From: VAZQ01 sp963816745
GTDB taxonomy: Bacteria > Pseudomonadota > Alphaproteobacteria > Rhizobiales > Xanthobacteraceae
Length of the DNA stretch: 64,000 bases
Assembly: GCA_963816745.1 (NCBI GenBank)
Contig: CAWFLQ010000006.1
Location: forward strand, 620,001-684,000
Direction: 5' to 3'
Below the pieces are notes generated by a model. The model was not told the DNA's origin, did not search any database, and worked only from the letters and a program-made list of their open reading frames with translations. Of the stretch, positions 46,388-53,686 are shown piece by piece (the first letter of the stretch is position 1; every line of letters starts with the position of its first letter). Made by a program: the position numbers and the translations under genes.

Positions 46388-47041
46388 TCAGGAAGATTTG
46401 GGAGGCGCGAGAAGGCCGAGGCCCCGCAAATAAATCAGCACGGCAGCCTCGAGCAGTTCTTCCGGGGTCATCGGGAGCGCGCGCCGCGCCGCGTCTCCGC
46501 GCCCGAACAACGAAGCAATGCCGTGCGACATCGCCCAGATGTGCAGCGCCATCATCAGCACCGGCGGACGTCCCTGCGCGGGCATGGTGGCAACGAGCCG
46601 CTCGGTCGCGTTTCGCAGCACCGCGAAGGCCCGCTCGCCTGCGTCACGCAGCTCCGGGCTCGAATCGGGCGGGATGCCGGCCTCGAACATGGCGGAATAG
46701 TAGGCCGGCTCGTCCTTGGCGAACTGAAGATAGGCCTTGCCGACGCGGTCGAAGGCCGTGAAGGCATCAGGGCGCCCGTCGTCCCACGCGCGCTTCAGCG
46801 CCGCCTCGAAAAGATCAAAGCCGCGCCGCGCGACATCCGCCAGCAGCTCGTCGCGGTCGCGGAAATGCCGGTAGGGCGCGGCCGGGCTCACGCCCGCCCA
46901 GCGCGCGGCCTCCGCAAAGGTGAAGCCCGCAGGTCCCTTCTGCGCGATCAGCTCCAGCGCGGCGCGGATCAGCGCCTCTTTCAGGTTGCCGTGGTGATAG
47001 CCGCGCTCACCCGACCGTCCGCCTTGTTTCGACCAGCTCAT
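46388..47041 (-). CDS. TetR/AcrR family regulator with perfect palindrome over its start
   Basis: A 217-residue repressor. The TetR_N domain is YHHGNLKEALIRAALELIAQKGPAGFTFAEAARWAGVSPAAPYRHFRDRDELLADVARRGFDLFE, and the C-terminal domain has the WHG/TetR_C_25-like segment AMFEAGIPPDSSPELRDAGERAFAVLRNATERLV. A 21-base palindrome at 47039-47059 covers its ATG and the end of ybgC, so it probably represses itself. Its targets besides its own gene are unknown; the tol genes are neighbours but have their own promoter region. Confidence 0.92.
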   Translation of the reverse strand: MSWSKQGGRSGERGYHHGNLKEALIRAALELIAQKGPAGFTFAEAARWAGVSPAAPYRHFRDRDELLADVARRGFDLFEAALKRAWDDGRPDAFTAFDRVGKAYLQFAKDEPAYYSAMFEAGIPPDSSPELRDAGERAFAVLRNATERLVATMPAQGRPPVLMMALHIWAMSHGIASLFGRGDAARRALPMTPEELLEAAVLIYLRGLGLLAPPKSS

Positions 47042-47059
47042 GTAAAGAGGCTTTACATG
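47039..47059. promoter_or_regulatory. Perfect palindromic operator candidate for the TetR
   Basis: CATGTAAAG and CTTTACATG are separated by AGG, giving nine perfect base pairs. The left arm contains the TetR start codon (47039-47041), and the right arm contains the ybgC stop codon (47053-47055). Symmetry, length and placement fit TetR-family operators well. The same run is both the end of ybgC and the repressor start. Confidence 0.72.
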
Positions 47060-47571
47060 ACTCGCAGGGGTGCGTCGAATCGCCTGCGAAGTCGCGTGTC
47101 AGCCCTCGTTGCTAACCCGGCCGGCCTGCATCGCGCAGCGCGCAGCGCCTTGGGGATCGGCCGCGCCCGCCCGCCGGAGACGAAGGCGACCCGCACGTGC
47201 GCCTCGATCAGGAGCTCGTCGCCGCGCATGACGCGCTGGTGCAGGGTGATCGACGCGCCCCTCACCTCCTCCGGCGCGGTCGTCACCTGCAGGACGTCAT
47301 CCATGCGCGCCGGCTTGAGGAACTCGATCTGCATCGAGCGCACCACGAACGCGAAGCCCGGCGCCTCCTGCTCGACCTCCTCGAACAGCGCGCGATGATC
47401 GGCGCCGAGGAGCCGCAGATGATTGGTGCGGCCGCGCTCCATGAAGCGCAGATAGCTGGCGTGATAGACGATGCCGGAGAAGTCGGTGTCCTCGTAATAG
47501 ACGCGCACCGACATGACGTGGCGGCCGTCGCGGATTTTGCCGTCGAGATGAGGCCAGAGAATGCTCGTCAT
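47053..47571 (-). CDS. ybgC: Acyl-CoA thioesterase YbgC (tol-pal associated)
   Basis: Hotdog-fold thioesterase of 172 residues, usually encoded just before tolQ. Family sequence is VYYEDTDFSGIVYHASYLRFMERGRTNHLRLLG, with the catalytic aspartate of the YEDTD motif, then RMDDVLQVTTAPEEVRGASITLHQRVMRGDELLIEAHVRVAFV. The start at 47571 keeps the WPHLDGKIRDGRHV stretch seen in relatives. Here it is separated from tolQ by a TetR and a DUF2852 gene. Its start codon overlaps the stop of a ParE remnant by the bases ATGA. Confidence 0.92.
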   Translation of the reverse strand: MTSILWPHLDGKIRDGRHVMSVRVYYEDTDFSGIVYHASYLRFMERGRTNHLRLLGADHRALFEEVEQEAPGFAFVVRSMQIEFLKPARMDDVLQVTTAPEEVRGASITLHQRVMRGDELLIEAHVRVAFVSGGRARPIPKALRAARCRPAGLATRADTRLRRRFDAPLRVM

Positions 47572-47684
47572 CTTCGAAATTCTTCGTCGATATCCATGCG
47601 GCCGTCGATCACGCGCACGATCGTGATCGAGTCACGACCCACGAGATAGAATATCAAGTGGTTCCCCACAACGACGATCGTCAT
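47568..47684 (-). pseudogene. C-terminal remnant of a ParE-type toxin
   Basis: A 38-codon frame reads MTIVVVGNHLIFYLVGRDSI and ends VIDGRMDIDEEFRR. This matches only the C-terminal third of ParE toxins (the HxIFYxV and RVxxGRMD strands). The N-terminal two-thirds are missing: the frame begins directly after the stop of the antitoxin gene. Not in the usual gene lists because it is short. It probably has no toxin activity. Confidence 0.68.
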
Positions 47685-47696
47685 CAATGCGAACGA

Positions 47697-47912
47697 CTAT
47701 TTCGGCCGTAGTGCGCGTGCTTGACGGAGAAAGTCTTCGAAATTCCATTCAGAGACCCGCCCGGACGTCGCATCGTCCAGACCTTCGGCAATGAGGCCCT
47801 TGAGCAGGCGAAATTTTTCGGCCTGCTCCAGCAGATATTGAACCGCAGGCTCTCGCATCTCCTCGGGGAGCAGCTCTAGGGCCGCGGTGGCTCTTTCAGT
47901 CATGGTCGTCAT
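47697..47912 (-). CDS. Antitoxin of a decayed ParDE-like module
   Basis: A 71-residue protein (MTTMTERATAALELLPEEMREPAVQYLLEQAEKFRLLKGLIAEGLDDATSGRVSEWNFEDFLRQA). The C-terminal GLDDATSGRVSEWNFEDFLRQARALR is the toxin-binding tail typical of ParD-type antitoxins next to ParE. The start at 47912 or 47903 is uncertain. It is intact although its partner is a remnant. Confidence 0.68.
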   Translation of the reverse strand: MTTMTERATAALELLPEEMREPAVQYLLEQAEKFRLLKGLIAEGLDDATSGRVSEWNFEDFLRQARALRPK

Positions 47913-47956
47913 ATTTGCATCGTACACGTTTCGACGCGGAACCACACCAGGAGCGC

Positions 47957-48871
47957 TCAGGCTGATCCGCTACGCAGCGTCACCAAAACGATCTCCGGCG
48001 GCACGCCGATGCGCACCGGCATGATGCTGCAGCCGAGCCCGCCCGACACGATCAGGTCGCAGCGCTCGCGTACGTGGCCGTAGGCGAAGCGATTGCCGTA
48101 GCGCGACGGCACCACCGGCGACCATCCGAACAGCCGCACCTGCCCGCCGTGGGTGTGACCGCTCAAGGTCAAGGCGACGCGCTCGGATACGCGCACAGCG
48201 ATGTCGGGCTCGTGCGCGAGCAGGATGACCGGCGCATCGTCGGTCACCTTCGCCAAGGTGCCGTCGAGCTGATCGACGCCGATGGGGCGACCGGGCCGCA
48301 ACCGCCGCGATGGCCAAAACGCGAGCTGGTCGCCGAGCCCCGCCAGCCAGAATGCGTGGCCGGTCTTGGTCAGGCGCACCACGTCGTTCTCGTAGACGGG
48401 AATGCCGACCGCCTCCAACGCGCTCCTGCTCGCGGGCGCGCCGGTGCCGGTGCGCTGGACCGCGCGGTCCGCCCACCATTCGTGATTGCCGAGGATGGCG
48501 TGAATGCCGAGCGGGGCCCGCAATCCCGACAGCGCCTGCGCCCATTCGTTCGCCGCGACATGTCCGGTTGCGAAGCGGTTGCCGCCGACATAGTCGCCGA
48601 GCAGCGCGATCACGTCGGCGCCGAGTGCGTTGGTTACGTCAACGATGGAGCGGATGCGTTCCGGCGACATCCAGGGATGGCAGGCATGGATGTCGGCGAG
48701 CGCCGCGATGGTGAGCTCGAGGCCGGCCGGCCAGCGCTCGGGCCGCAGCTCGTAGCGCGTGATGCGAGGGCGCAGCAGCAGCGGCTCGACCACGATTCCG
48801 TAGGTTCCCGCCAGCGCTCCGGCGGCTCCGAATCCGCCGAGCCATTTCAGGAACTGCCGACGGGTGACCAT
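47957..48871 (-). CDS. Tat-exported calcineurin-like metallophosphoesterase
   Basis: A 304-residue binuclear metallophosphoesterase. A Tat signal (MVTRRQFLKWLGGFGAAGALAGTYG) precedes the metal motifs: ADIHACHPW, LLGDYVGG, ILGNHEWW and LLAHEPD, then LSGHTHGGQVRLFG. This is the YkuE/phosphohydrolase type that acts in the periplasm, often on lipid or cell-wall phosphates. No partner gene is obvious. Start ATG at 48871 gives the complete Tat motif. Confidence 0.93.
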   Translation of the reverse strand: MVTRRQFLKWLGGFGAAGALAGTYGIVVEPLLLRPRITRYELRPERWPAGLELTIAALADIHACHPWMSPERIRSIVDVTNALGADVIALLGDYVGGNRFATGHVAANEWAQALSGLRAPLGIHAILGNHEWWADRAVQRTGTGAPASRSALEAVGIPVYENDVVRLTKTGHAFWLAGLGDQLAFWPSRRLRPGRPIGVDQLDGTLAKVTDDAPVILLAHEPDIAVRVSERVALTLSGHTHGGQVRLFGWSPVVPSRYGNRFAYGHVRERCDLIVSGGLGCSIMPVRIGVPPEIVLVTLRSGSA

Positions 48872-48975
48872 GGGGAGAATCGTAGATGGTGCGGGCCAGA
48901 CCGCGGATCGAGTGCAGGATCAATCGAGCGAAAATGCGGTCAGGCGGCCACCGCCGACGGATTTGGCGAGCGCGC

Positions 48976-49356
48976 TCATCGCCAGGGCACGCGCCCCTGC
49001 ATCGATGCCTCCCAGTTCCTGCCGTCGAACTGTTGCGGCGAAATCGCGGCGAGATCGATATCGTCGAGACAGCGCGCGTTGACGTCGATCTTGTCGGGAT
49101 CGGAGCGCGGCACGTAGAACGGATGCATGCCGCAGTGCTTGCAGAACATGTGCTTGGCGACCCCGGTGTTGAATGCGTAGGTCGTCAGCTCGTCCTTGCC
49201 GGCGAGCAGCTCGAACTGCTCCGGCGGCACGATCAGGTGCAGGATGCCCTTCTTGGTGCAGATCGAGCAATTGCATTCGCTGACGCGATCGAGATCGGCG
49301 GTGACGCGGAAGCGCACGCGGCCGCAATGGCATCCGCCTTCCATGGTCGTGGGCAT
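48976..49356 (-). CDS. GFA family (Mss4-like) zinc protein
   Basis: A 126-residue protein of the glutathione-dependent formaldehyde-activating enzyme fold. The zinc cysteines are in GGCHCGRVRF near residue 8, ECNCSICTKKG near residue 28 and MFCKHCGMHPFY near residue 70. Most members have no proven activity. The start is the ATG at 49356, nine bases after the ruvB stop, so it may be co-transcribed with ruvB. Confidence 0.91.
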   Translation of the reverse strand: MPTTMEGGCHCGRVRFRVTADLDRVSECNCSICTKKGILHLIVPPEQFELLAGKDELTTYAFNTGVAKHMFCKHCGMHPFYVPRSDPDKIDVNARCLDDIDLAAISPQQFDGRNWEASMQGRVPWR

Positions 49357-49365
49357 CGTGGGCCT

Positions 49366-50412
49366 CTAATCTTCGGTTCCATTCCCGAACAAGCCGAACT
49401 GCGCGGGGTCGCGCGCGGGCTCCGCCAAGCCGAGGTGCCGGAACGCGTGCGAGGTGAGCAATCGCCCGCGCGGGGTGCGCTGGATGAAGCCCTTCTGGAT
49501 CAGGAAGGGCTCGATGATCTCCTCGATGGCGTCGCGCGGCTCGGAGAGCGCGGCCGCGATGGTTTCGATCCCGACCGGGCCGCCGCCGTAGTTCTCCGCG
49601 ATATTCAGGAGATAGCGGCGGTCCATGGCATCGAGCCCGGCGGCATCGACCTCGAGCTCGGTGAGCGCACGGTCGGCGGCGCCACGGTCAATCGTCTTGG
49701 CGCCGTCGACCAGCGCGAAGTCACGCACGCGGCGCAACAGCCGTCCCGCAATGCGCGGCGTGCCGCGGGCGCGGCGCGCGATCTCATTGGCGCCATCCGC
49801 CGTCATGCCGATGCCGAGCACGCGCGCACCGCGATTGACGATCTCCTCGAGCTCGCTTTCGGAATAGAAATTGAGCCGCACCGGAATGCCGAAGCGGTCG
49901 CGCAGCGGATTGGTGAGCAGGCCCGCGCGCGTGGTCGCGCCGACCAGCGTGAACTTGGAGAGATCGATCTTGACCGAGCGCGCCGCCGGCCCTTCGCCGA
50001 TGATGAGGTCGAGCTGGAAATCCTCCATCGCGGGATAGAGGATTTCCTCCACCGCCGGGTTGAGCCGATGGATCTCGTCGATGAACAAGACGTCGCGCTC
50101 TTCGAGATTGGTCAGCAGCGCCGCGAGGTCGCCGGCCTTGGCGATGACGGGGCCCGACGTGGCCCGGAAGTTCACGCCGAGCTCGCGCGCCACGATCTGT
50201 GCCAGCGTGGTCTTGCCGAGCCCCGGAGGCCCGACGAACAGCACGTGGTCGAGCGCTTCCTTGCGCGCGCGCGCCGCCTCGATGAACACCGAGAGGTTCG
50301 AGCGCGCCTGCTGCTGGCCGATGAATTCCGAAAGCCGCAGCGGACGCAGCGAGGTGTCCGCGTCGTCGTCGCGGCGTTCGGAGGTCACCAGGCGGCGGGG
50401 GGTCGAGCTCAA
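49366..50412 (-). CDS. ruvB: Holliday junction branch migration helicase RuvB
   Basis: AAA motor for Holliday junction migration with RuvA and RuvC. The 348-residue protein has LRPLRLSEFIGQQQARSNLSVFIEAAR, Walker A GPPGLGKTTL, Walker B LFIDEIHRL and the sensor/arginine parts GATTRAGLLTNPLRDRFGI and RTPRGRLLT near the C-terminus. The start is a TTG at 50412 with GAGGGA six bases upstream. It follows the cytidine deaminase gene by about 70 bases, with a palindromic repeat between. Confidence 0.97.
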   Translation of the reverse strand: MSSTPRRLVTSERRDDDADTSLRPLRLSEFIGQQQARSNLSVFIEAARARKEALDHVLFVGPPGLGKTTLAQIVARELGVNFRATSGPVIAKAGDLAALLTNLEERDVLFIDEIHRLNPAVEEILYPAMEDFQLDLIIGEGPAARSVKIDLSKFTLVGATTRAGLLTNPLRDRFGIPVRLNFYSESELEEIVNRGARVLGIGMTADGANEIARRARGTPRIAGRLLRRVRDFALVDGAKTIDRGAADRALTELEVDAAGLDAMDRRYLLNIAENYGGGPVGIETIAAALSEPRDAIEEIIEPFLIQKGFIQRTPRGRLLTSHAFRHLGLAEPARDPAQFGLFGNGTED

Positions 50413-50436
50413 TGGTCCCTCAGGTCTTAGGTTGTC

Positions 50437-50481
50437 GCATTTTCGAACGGAAAACCGGTTTCCACTTTTCCTGAAAATGCT
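50437..50481. repeat. Rhizobial palindromic repeat (copy C)
   Basis: GCATTTTCGAACGGAAAACC and TTTCCACTTTTCCTGAAAATGCT form an imperfect inverted repeat, close to copy A and the right half of copy D. It fills the gap between the cytidine deaminase and ruvB genes. Confidence 0.75.
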
Positions 50482-50483
50482 CC

Positions 50484-50930
50484 CTACAGGTTTCGTTCGC
50501 GACGATACTTGTTGGGAAGCAACTCGCTGATCGACGCGATTGTCGGCCCTTTCTCGCTGGGAACGATGACGCGGGCATTGCGATCATAGTCCCAGATCAA
50601 TTCCCGGCAGCTCCCGCACGGGGACACGACGGCGATGGCGCGGTCCTTCTCCGACGGCTTGGGGTGGCGCACCGCGACGATGGTCTCGATCCCGGTCTCG
50701 CCGATATCCGTAATGGCGCGGCCGAGCGCTACCGCCTCGGCGCACACCGCCATGCGGCCGAGATAGGCGTCGAGATTCACGCCGGTGAGGACGCGGCCGT
50801 CGCGGGTGCGCATGGCGGCGCCGACCTCCTGCCAGTCGTTGCGGTAGCGCGGCTTGATCGCGGCGCGCGCCGCCTCGATCAACTCCTCATCCTGCTTGGT
50901 CAACGTCGACGCGCGCCCGCGAGTCTTCAT
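50484..50930 (-). CDS. Cytidine/blasticidin deaminase-like protein
   Basis: A 148-residue zinc deaminase-fold protein. Catalytic motifs are CAEAVALGRAI near residue 63 (Cys-Ala-Glu) and the PCGSCRELIWDYD zinc-binding pair near residue 105, as in cytidine and blasticidin S deaminases. The first motif has CAE, not HAE. The start overlaps the end of ruvA by the four bases ATGA (50927-50930), so it is translationally coupled within the ruv operon. Substrate unknown. Confidence 0.87.
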   Translation of the reverse strand: MKTRGRASTLTKQDEELIEAARAAIKPRYRNDWQEVGAAMRTRDGRVLTGVNLDAYLGRMAVCAEAVALGRAITDIGETGIETIVAVRHPKPSEKDRAIAVVSPCGSCRELIWDYDRNARVIVPSEKGPTIASISELLPNKYRRERNL

Positions 50931-51544
50931 TTAGAGAGTTCCTTGAGACCGAGCCGGATCAGCCGCGCCGCATCCGCCCCGTCGCCGGCGCTGCGGGTGG
51001 CGGCGGCGATGGCGGCGGCGGCCTGCGGCTGGCCATAGCCGAGATTGACCAGCGCGGAAACCGCGTCGGCGACCGGCTGCGGCGCGCGCCGGTCCTCGAC
51101 CGCGCCGGACAGGCGGATCACCGCGGGATCAACGTCGGCATAGGCCGGCGCCTTGTCCTTCAACTCCGTGACGATGCGCTCGGCGACCTTCGGCCCGACG
51201 CCGGGCGTGCGCGCCACCATGGCCTTGTCGCGCAACGCAATGGCGGAGGCGAGATCGGCGGGCTTGAGCGTGCCGAGCACGGAGAGCGCGACCTTGGCGC
51301 CGACGCCCTGCACGGTCTGCAACAGACGGAACCATTCGCGCTCGACGTCGGTGACGAACCCGAACAGCCTGATCTGGTCCTCGCGCACGTGGGTCTCGAT
51401 CGACAGCGTCGCGCCCTGGCCGGTGCCGGGCAGTTCCTGCAACGTGCGCGCCGAGCAATGCACGAGATAGCCGACGCCGTTGACGTCGAGCACTATGAAG
51501 TCCTCGCCGTAGCTGTCGATCACGCCCTTGAGCTTGCCGATCAT
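50927..51544 (-). CDS. ruvA: Holliday junction DNA-binding protein RuvA
   Basis: Tetrameric junction-binding partner of RuvB, 205 residues. The N-terminal OB domain starts MIGKLKGVIDSYGEDFIVLDVNGVGYLVHCS, the HhH motifs are LLQTVQGVGAKVALSVLGTLKPADLASAI and MVARTPGVGPKVAERIVTELKDKAP, and the C-terminal domain ends LIRLGLKELSK. It is preceded by a LysE-type gene ten bases upstream and coupled to the deaminase downstream. Confidence 0.97.
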   Translation of the reverse strand: MIGKLKGVIDSYGEDFIVLDVNGVGYLVHCSARTLQELPGTGQGATLSIETHVREDQIRLFGFVTDVEREWFRLLQTVQGVGAKVALSVLGTLKPADLASAIALRDKAMVARTPGVGPKVAERIVTELKDKAPAYADVDPAVIRLSGAVEDRRAPQPVADAVSALVNLGYGQPQAAAAIAAATRSAGDGADAARLIRLGLKELSK

Positions 51545-51553
51545 GCGCCGCGC

Positions 51554-52168
51554 CTATTTGGCCGCTACCGCCACGGCGGCGCCCGCCATCATGGTGCCGC
51601 CGGTCCGGTTGAGGAGGCGCATGGCGCGCGTGCTGCGAAACAGCGCGCGGGCACGCGCCGCCGCGATCACGTAGGCCCCGGACACGAAGGTGAGAACGAC
51701 GACCGCGGTGCTCGCGAGCTCGACATAGCCGACGACGCCGACACGCGTGAGGTCGATGAGATTGGGCAGCAGCGCGAGATAGAACGCCACCACCTTGGGA
51801 TTGCCCATGGTCAACGCGAGGCCGCCGAACAACAGGCGCAGATGGCTGTCGCGACGCCGATCGGCCGCGATCTCCTGCGGCTCGACCGGCGCGGTCCACA
51901 TCCGGTAAGCGAGATAAATGAGATAGGCGGCGCCGGCATATCTGATGACGAGGAAGACCTCGTGGAATGTCTGCGCCACGACGGCGAGCCCGAGCGTCGC
52001 GACCGCGAGCCACACCAGATCGCCGAGGATGAGGCCGGCGGCGAAAGCGGGGGCCCCATCGGGGCCTCGCCCGATCACCCGCGCGACCAGAGCGGCGACG
52101 GCGGGCCCGGGCGACGCCGCGGCCACCAGCAACGTGCTTGCGAAAATGAGGAGGGCAGCGAGGTCCAT
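51554..52168 (-). CDS. LysE/RhtB family amino acid exporter
   Basis: A 204-residue inner-membrane exporter. It begins MDLAALLIFASTLLVAAASPGPAVAALVARVIGRG with the family PGP motif, then APAFAAGLILGDLVWLAVATLGLAVVAQTFHEVFLVIRYAGAAYLIYLAYRMW and LTMGNPKVVAFYLALLPNLI. Six helices. The start at 52168 is the ATG where the family begins; an upstream extension is weak. It lies between ruvC and ruvA, which are normally adjacent. Confidence 0.91.
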   Translation of the reverse strand: MDLAALLIFASTLLVAAASPGPAVAALVARVIGRGPDGAPAFAAGLILGDLVWLAVATLGLAVVAQTFHEVFLVIRYAGAAYLIYLAYRMWTAPVEPQEIAADRRRDSHLRLLFGGLALTMGNPKVVAFYLALLPNLIDLTRVGVVGYVELASTAVVVLTFVSGAYVIAAARARALFRSTRAMRLLNRTGGTMMAGAAVAVAAK

Positions 52169-52241
52169 GAGCTGAAAGTCTCCAACCACCGAGGCCGCAA
52201 TCTAGTCAACCGTGACCGGAACTGCCACACCGCCCGAAAGC

Positions 52242-52748
52242 TCAACGCGCCGCCACCTTGAGGACAGCGCTCTGGCGGTGATGGGCATGGCAGACCGCGA
52301 TGGCCAACGCGTCGGCGGCGTCCTCCGACTGCGGGTCGGCCTTCGGCAGCAGCACGCCGATCATCATGCGGATCTGCCCCTTCTCGCTGTGGCCCGCGCC
52401 GACGATCGTCTTCTTCACCAGGTTGGGGGCATATTCGGCAACGGGCACCCCGGCGATCGCCGGTACCAGCATGGCGATGCCGCGGGCCTGGCCGAGCTTG
52501 AGGGTGGCGGCAGCGTCCTTGTTCACAAAGGTCGCCTCGACCGCGGCCTCGTCCGGGGTGTGCTCCGCGACCACCTTTCGCAGGCCGTCGTGGATGGCGA
52601 GGAGGCGCACCGCGAGCCCCGCCTTGTCGTCGGTCGCGACCGAGCCGCAGGCGAGGAAGCTCAGGCGGTTGCCGTCGATCGTCACGACGCCCCAGCCGGT
52701 GCGGCGGAGCCCGGGGTCAATACCGAGAATGCGAATCGGGCGGCGCAT
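52242..52748 (-). CDS. ruvC: Holliday junction resolvase RuvC
   Basis: Endonuclease that cuts Holliday junctions, 168 residues. The first catalytic aspartate is in ILGIDPGLRRTGWGVV, then the glutamate in DEAAVEATFVNKDAAATLKLGQARG and the acidic end in DPQSEDAADALAIAVCHAH. Start ATG at 52748. It is divergent from the TSUP exporter and upstream of lysE. Confidence 0.97.
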   Translation of the reverse strand: MRRPIRILGIDPGLRRTGWGVVTIDGNRLSFLACGSVATDDKAGLAVRLLAIHDGLRKVVAEHTPDEAAVEATFVNKDAAATLKLGQARGIAMLVPAIAGVPVAEYAPNLVKKTIVGAGHSEKGQIRMMIGVLLPKADPQSEDAADALAIAVCHAHHRQSAVLKVAAR

Positions 52749-52861
52749 GTTCGTCCGTTGATAGCCCTCGCGGCGATTCGCGCATAGGCCGCAGGCGTTG
52801 GGCACGGTCGCACCCGCCAAATGGACCTGCTAAGGAGATTTTCGCTCCCAAAGCACCTTCC

Positions 52862-53644
52862 ATGATCGATTTTTTCCCCGACAGCGCGACCCTCGCGGCC
52901 ACGATCGCCGACCCGCGGTTCCCGCTCGCGGTCGCCATCTCGCTCCTGTCGGGGACGGTTCGCGGTTTCTCGGGCTTCGGCGCGGCACTCGTCTATGTGC
53001 CGCTGATGAGCGCGGTCTACGGGCCGAAGGTCGCGGCGCCCTCGTTCCTCGTCATCGACTTCTTTACGGGGCTCGTCTTCATGCTTTCGCTCTGGCGCCA
53101 GGCGGTGTGGCGCCAGATCGTGCCGCTGGCAGTATCGGCGCTCGTCGCCGCCCAGTTCGGCGCCCTCATCCTGCAATACGCGGACGCGGTTTCGCTGCGT
53201 TGGGGCATCTCCGTCATCGTGCTTTCGGTGGTCGCGGTGCTCGCCACCGGCTGGCGCTACCACGGACAGCCGATCCTGCTCGTCACCATCGCGGTGGGCC
53301 TGCTGTCGGGCCTGATGGGCGGCGCGGTGCAGATCTACGGTCCGCCGGTCATCGTCTATTGGCTCGGCAGCGCCAGCGACGCACTCACCGTGCGGGCCAA
53401 TTTCATCTGCTACTTCGCCACCTTTGCCAGCGGAATGATGGTGACCTATTCGGTCAAGGGCCTGCTGACGGCCGAGGCCACCGCGCTGGCGCTGCTGATC
53501 GGACCGTTGCAGATCGTCTCGCAATACGCCGGCGCGCGGCTGTTCCACCTCGCGTCGGAGCGGACCTACCGCCGCGTCGCCTTCGGCATCATCGCCGTCG
53601 CGGGGCTCATCGGCATGCCTCTGCTCGACCGTTGGCTTCACTGA
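52862..53644 (+). CDS. TauE/SafE (TSUP) family anion transporter
   Basis: A 260-residue membrane protein with two repeats of about four helices, as in TSUP proteins. The N-terminal part has LLSGTVRGFSGFGAALVYVPLMSAVYGPK, a family signature, and the second repeat has GLLSGLMGGAVQIYGPPVIVYWL. These transport sulfite, sulfonates or other organic anions. It is divergent from ruvC and is followed after 42 bases by an FAD monooxygenase gene, which suggests a small pathway for a sulfonated or aromatic compound. Confidence 0.93.
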   Translation: MIDFFPDSATLAATIADPRFPLAVAISLLSGTVRGFSGFGAALVYVPLMSAVYGPKVAAPSFLVIDFFTGLVFMLSLWRQAVWRQIVPLAVSALVAAQFGALILQYADAVSLRWGISVIVLSVVAVLATGWRYHGQPILLVTIAVGLLSGLMGGAVQIYGPPVIVYWLGSASDALTVRANFICYFATFASGMMVTYSVKGLLTAEATALALLIGPLQIVSQYAGARLFHLASERTYRRVAFGIIAVAGLIGMPLLDRWLH

Positions 53645-53686
53645 GACTTGGCAGTTATCATCAAGCGCCACATTCCGGGATATCAC

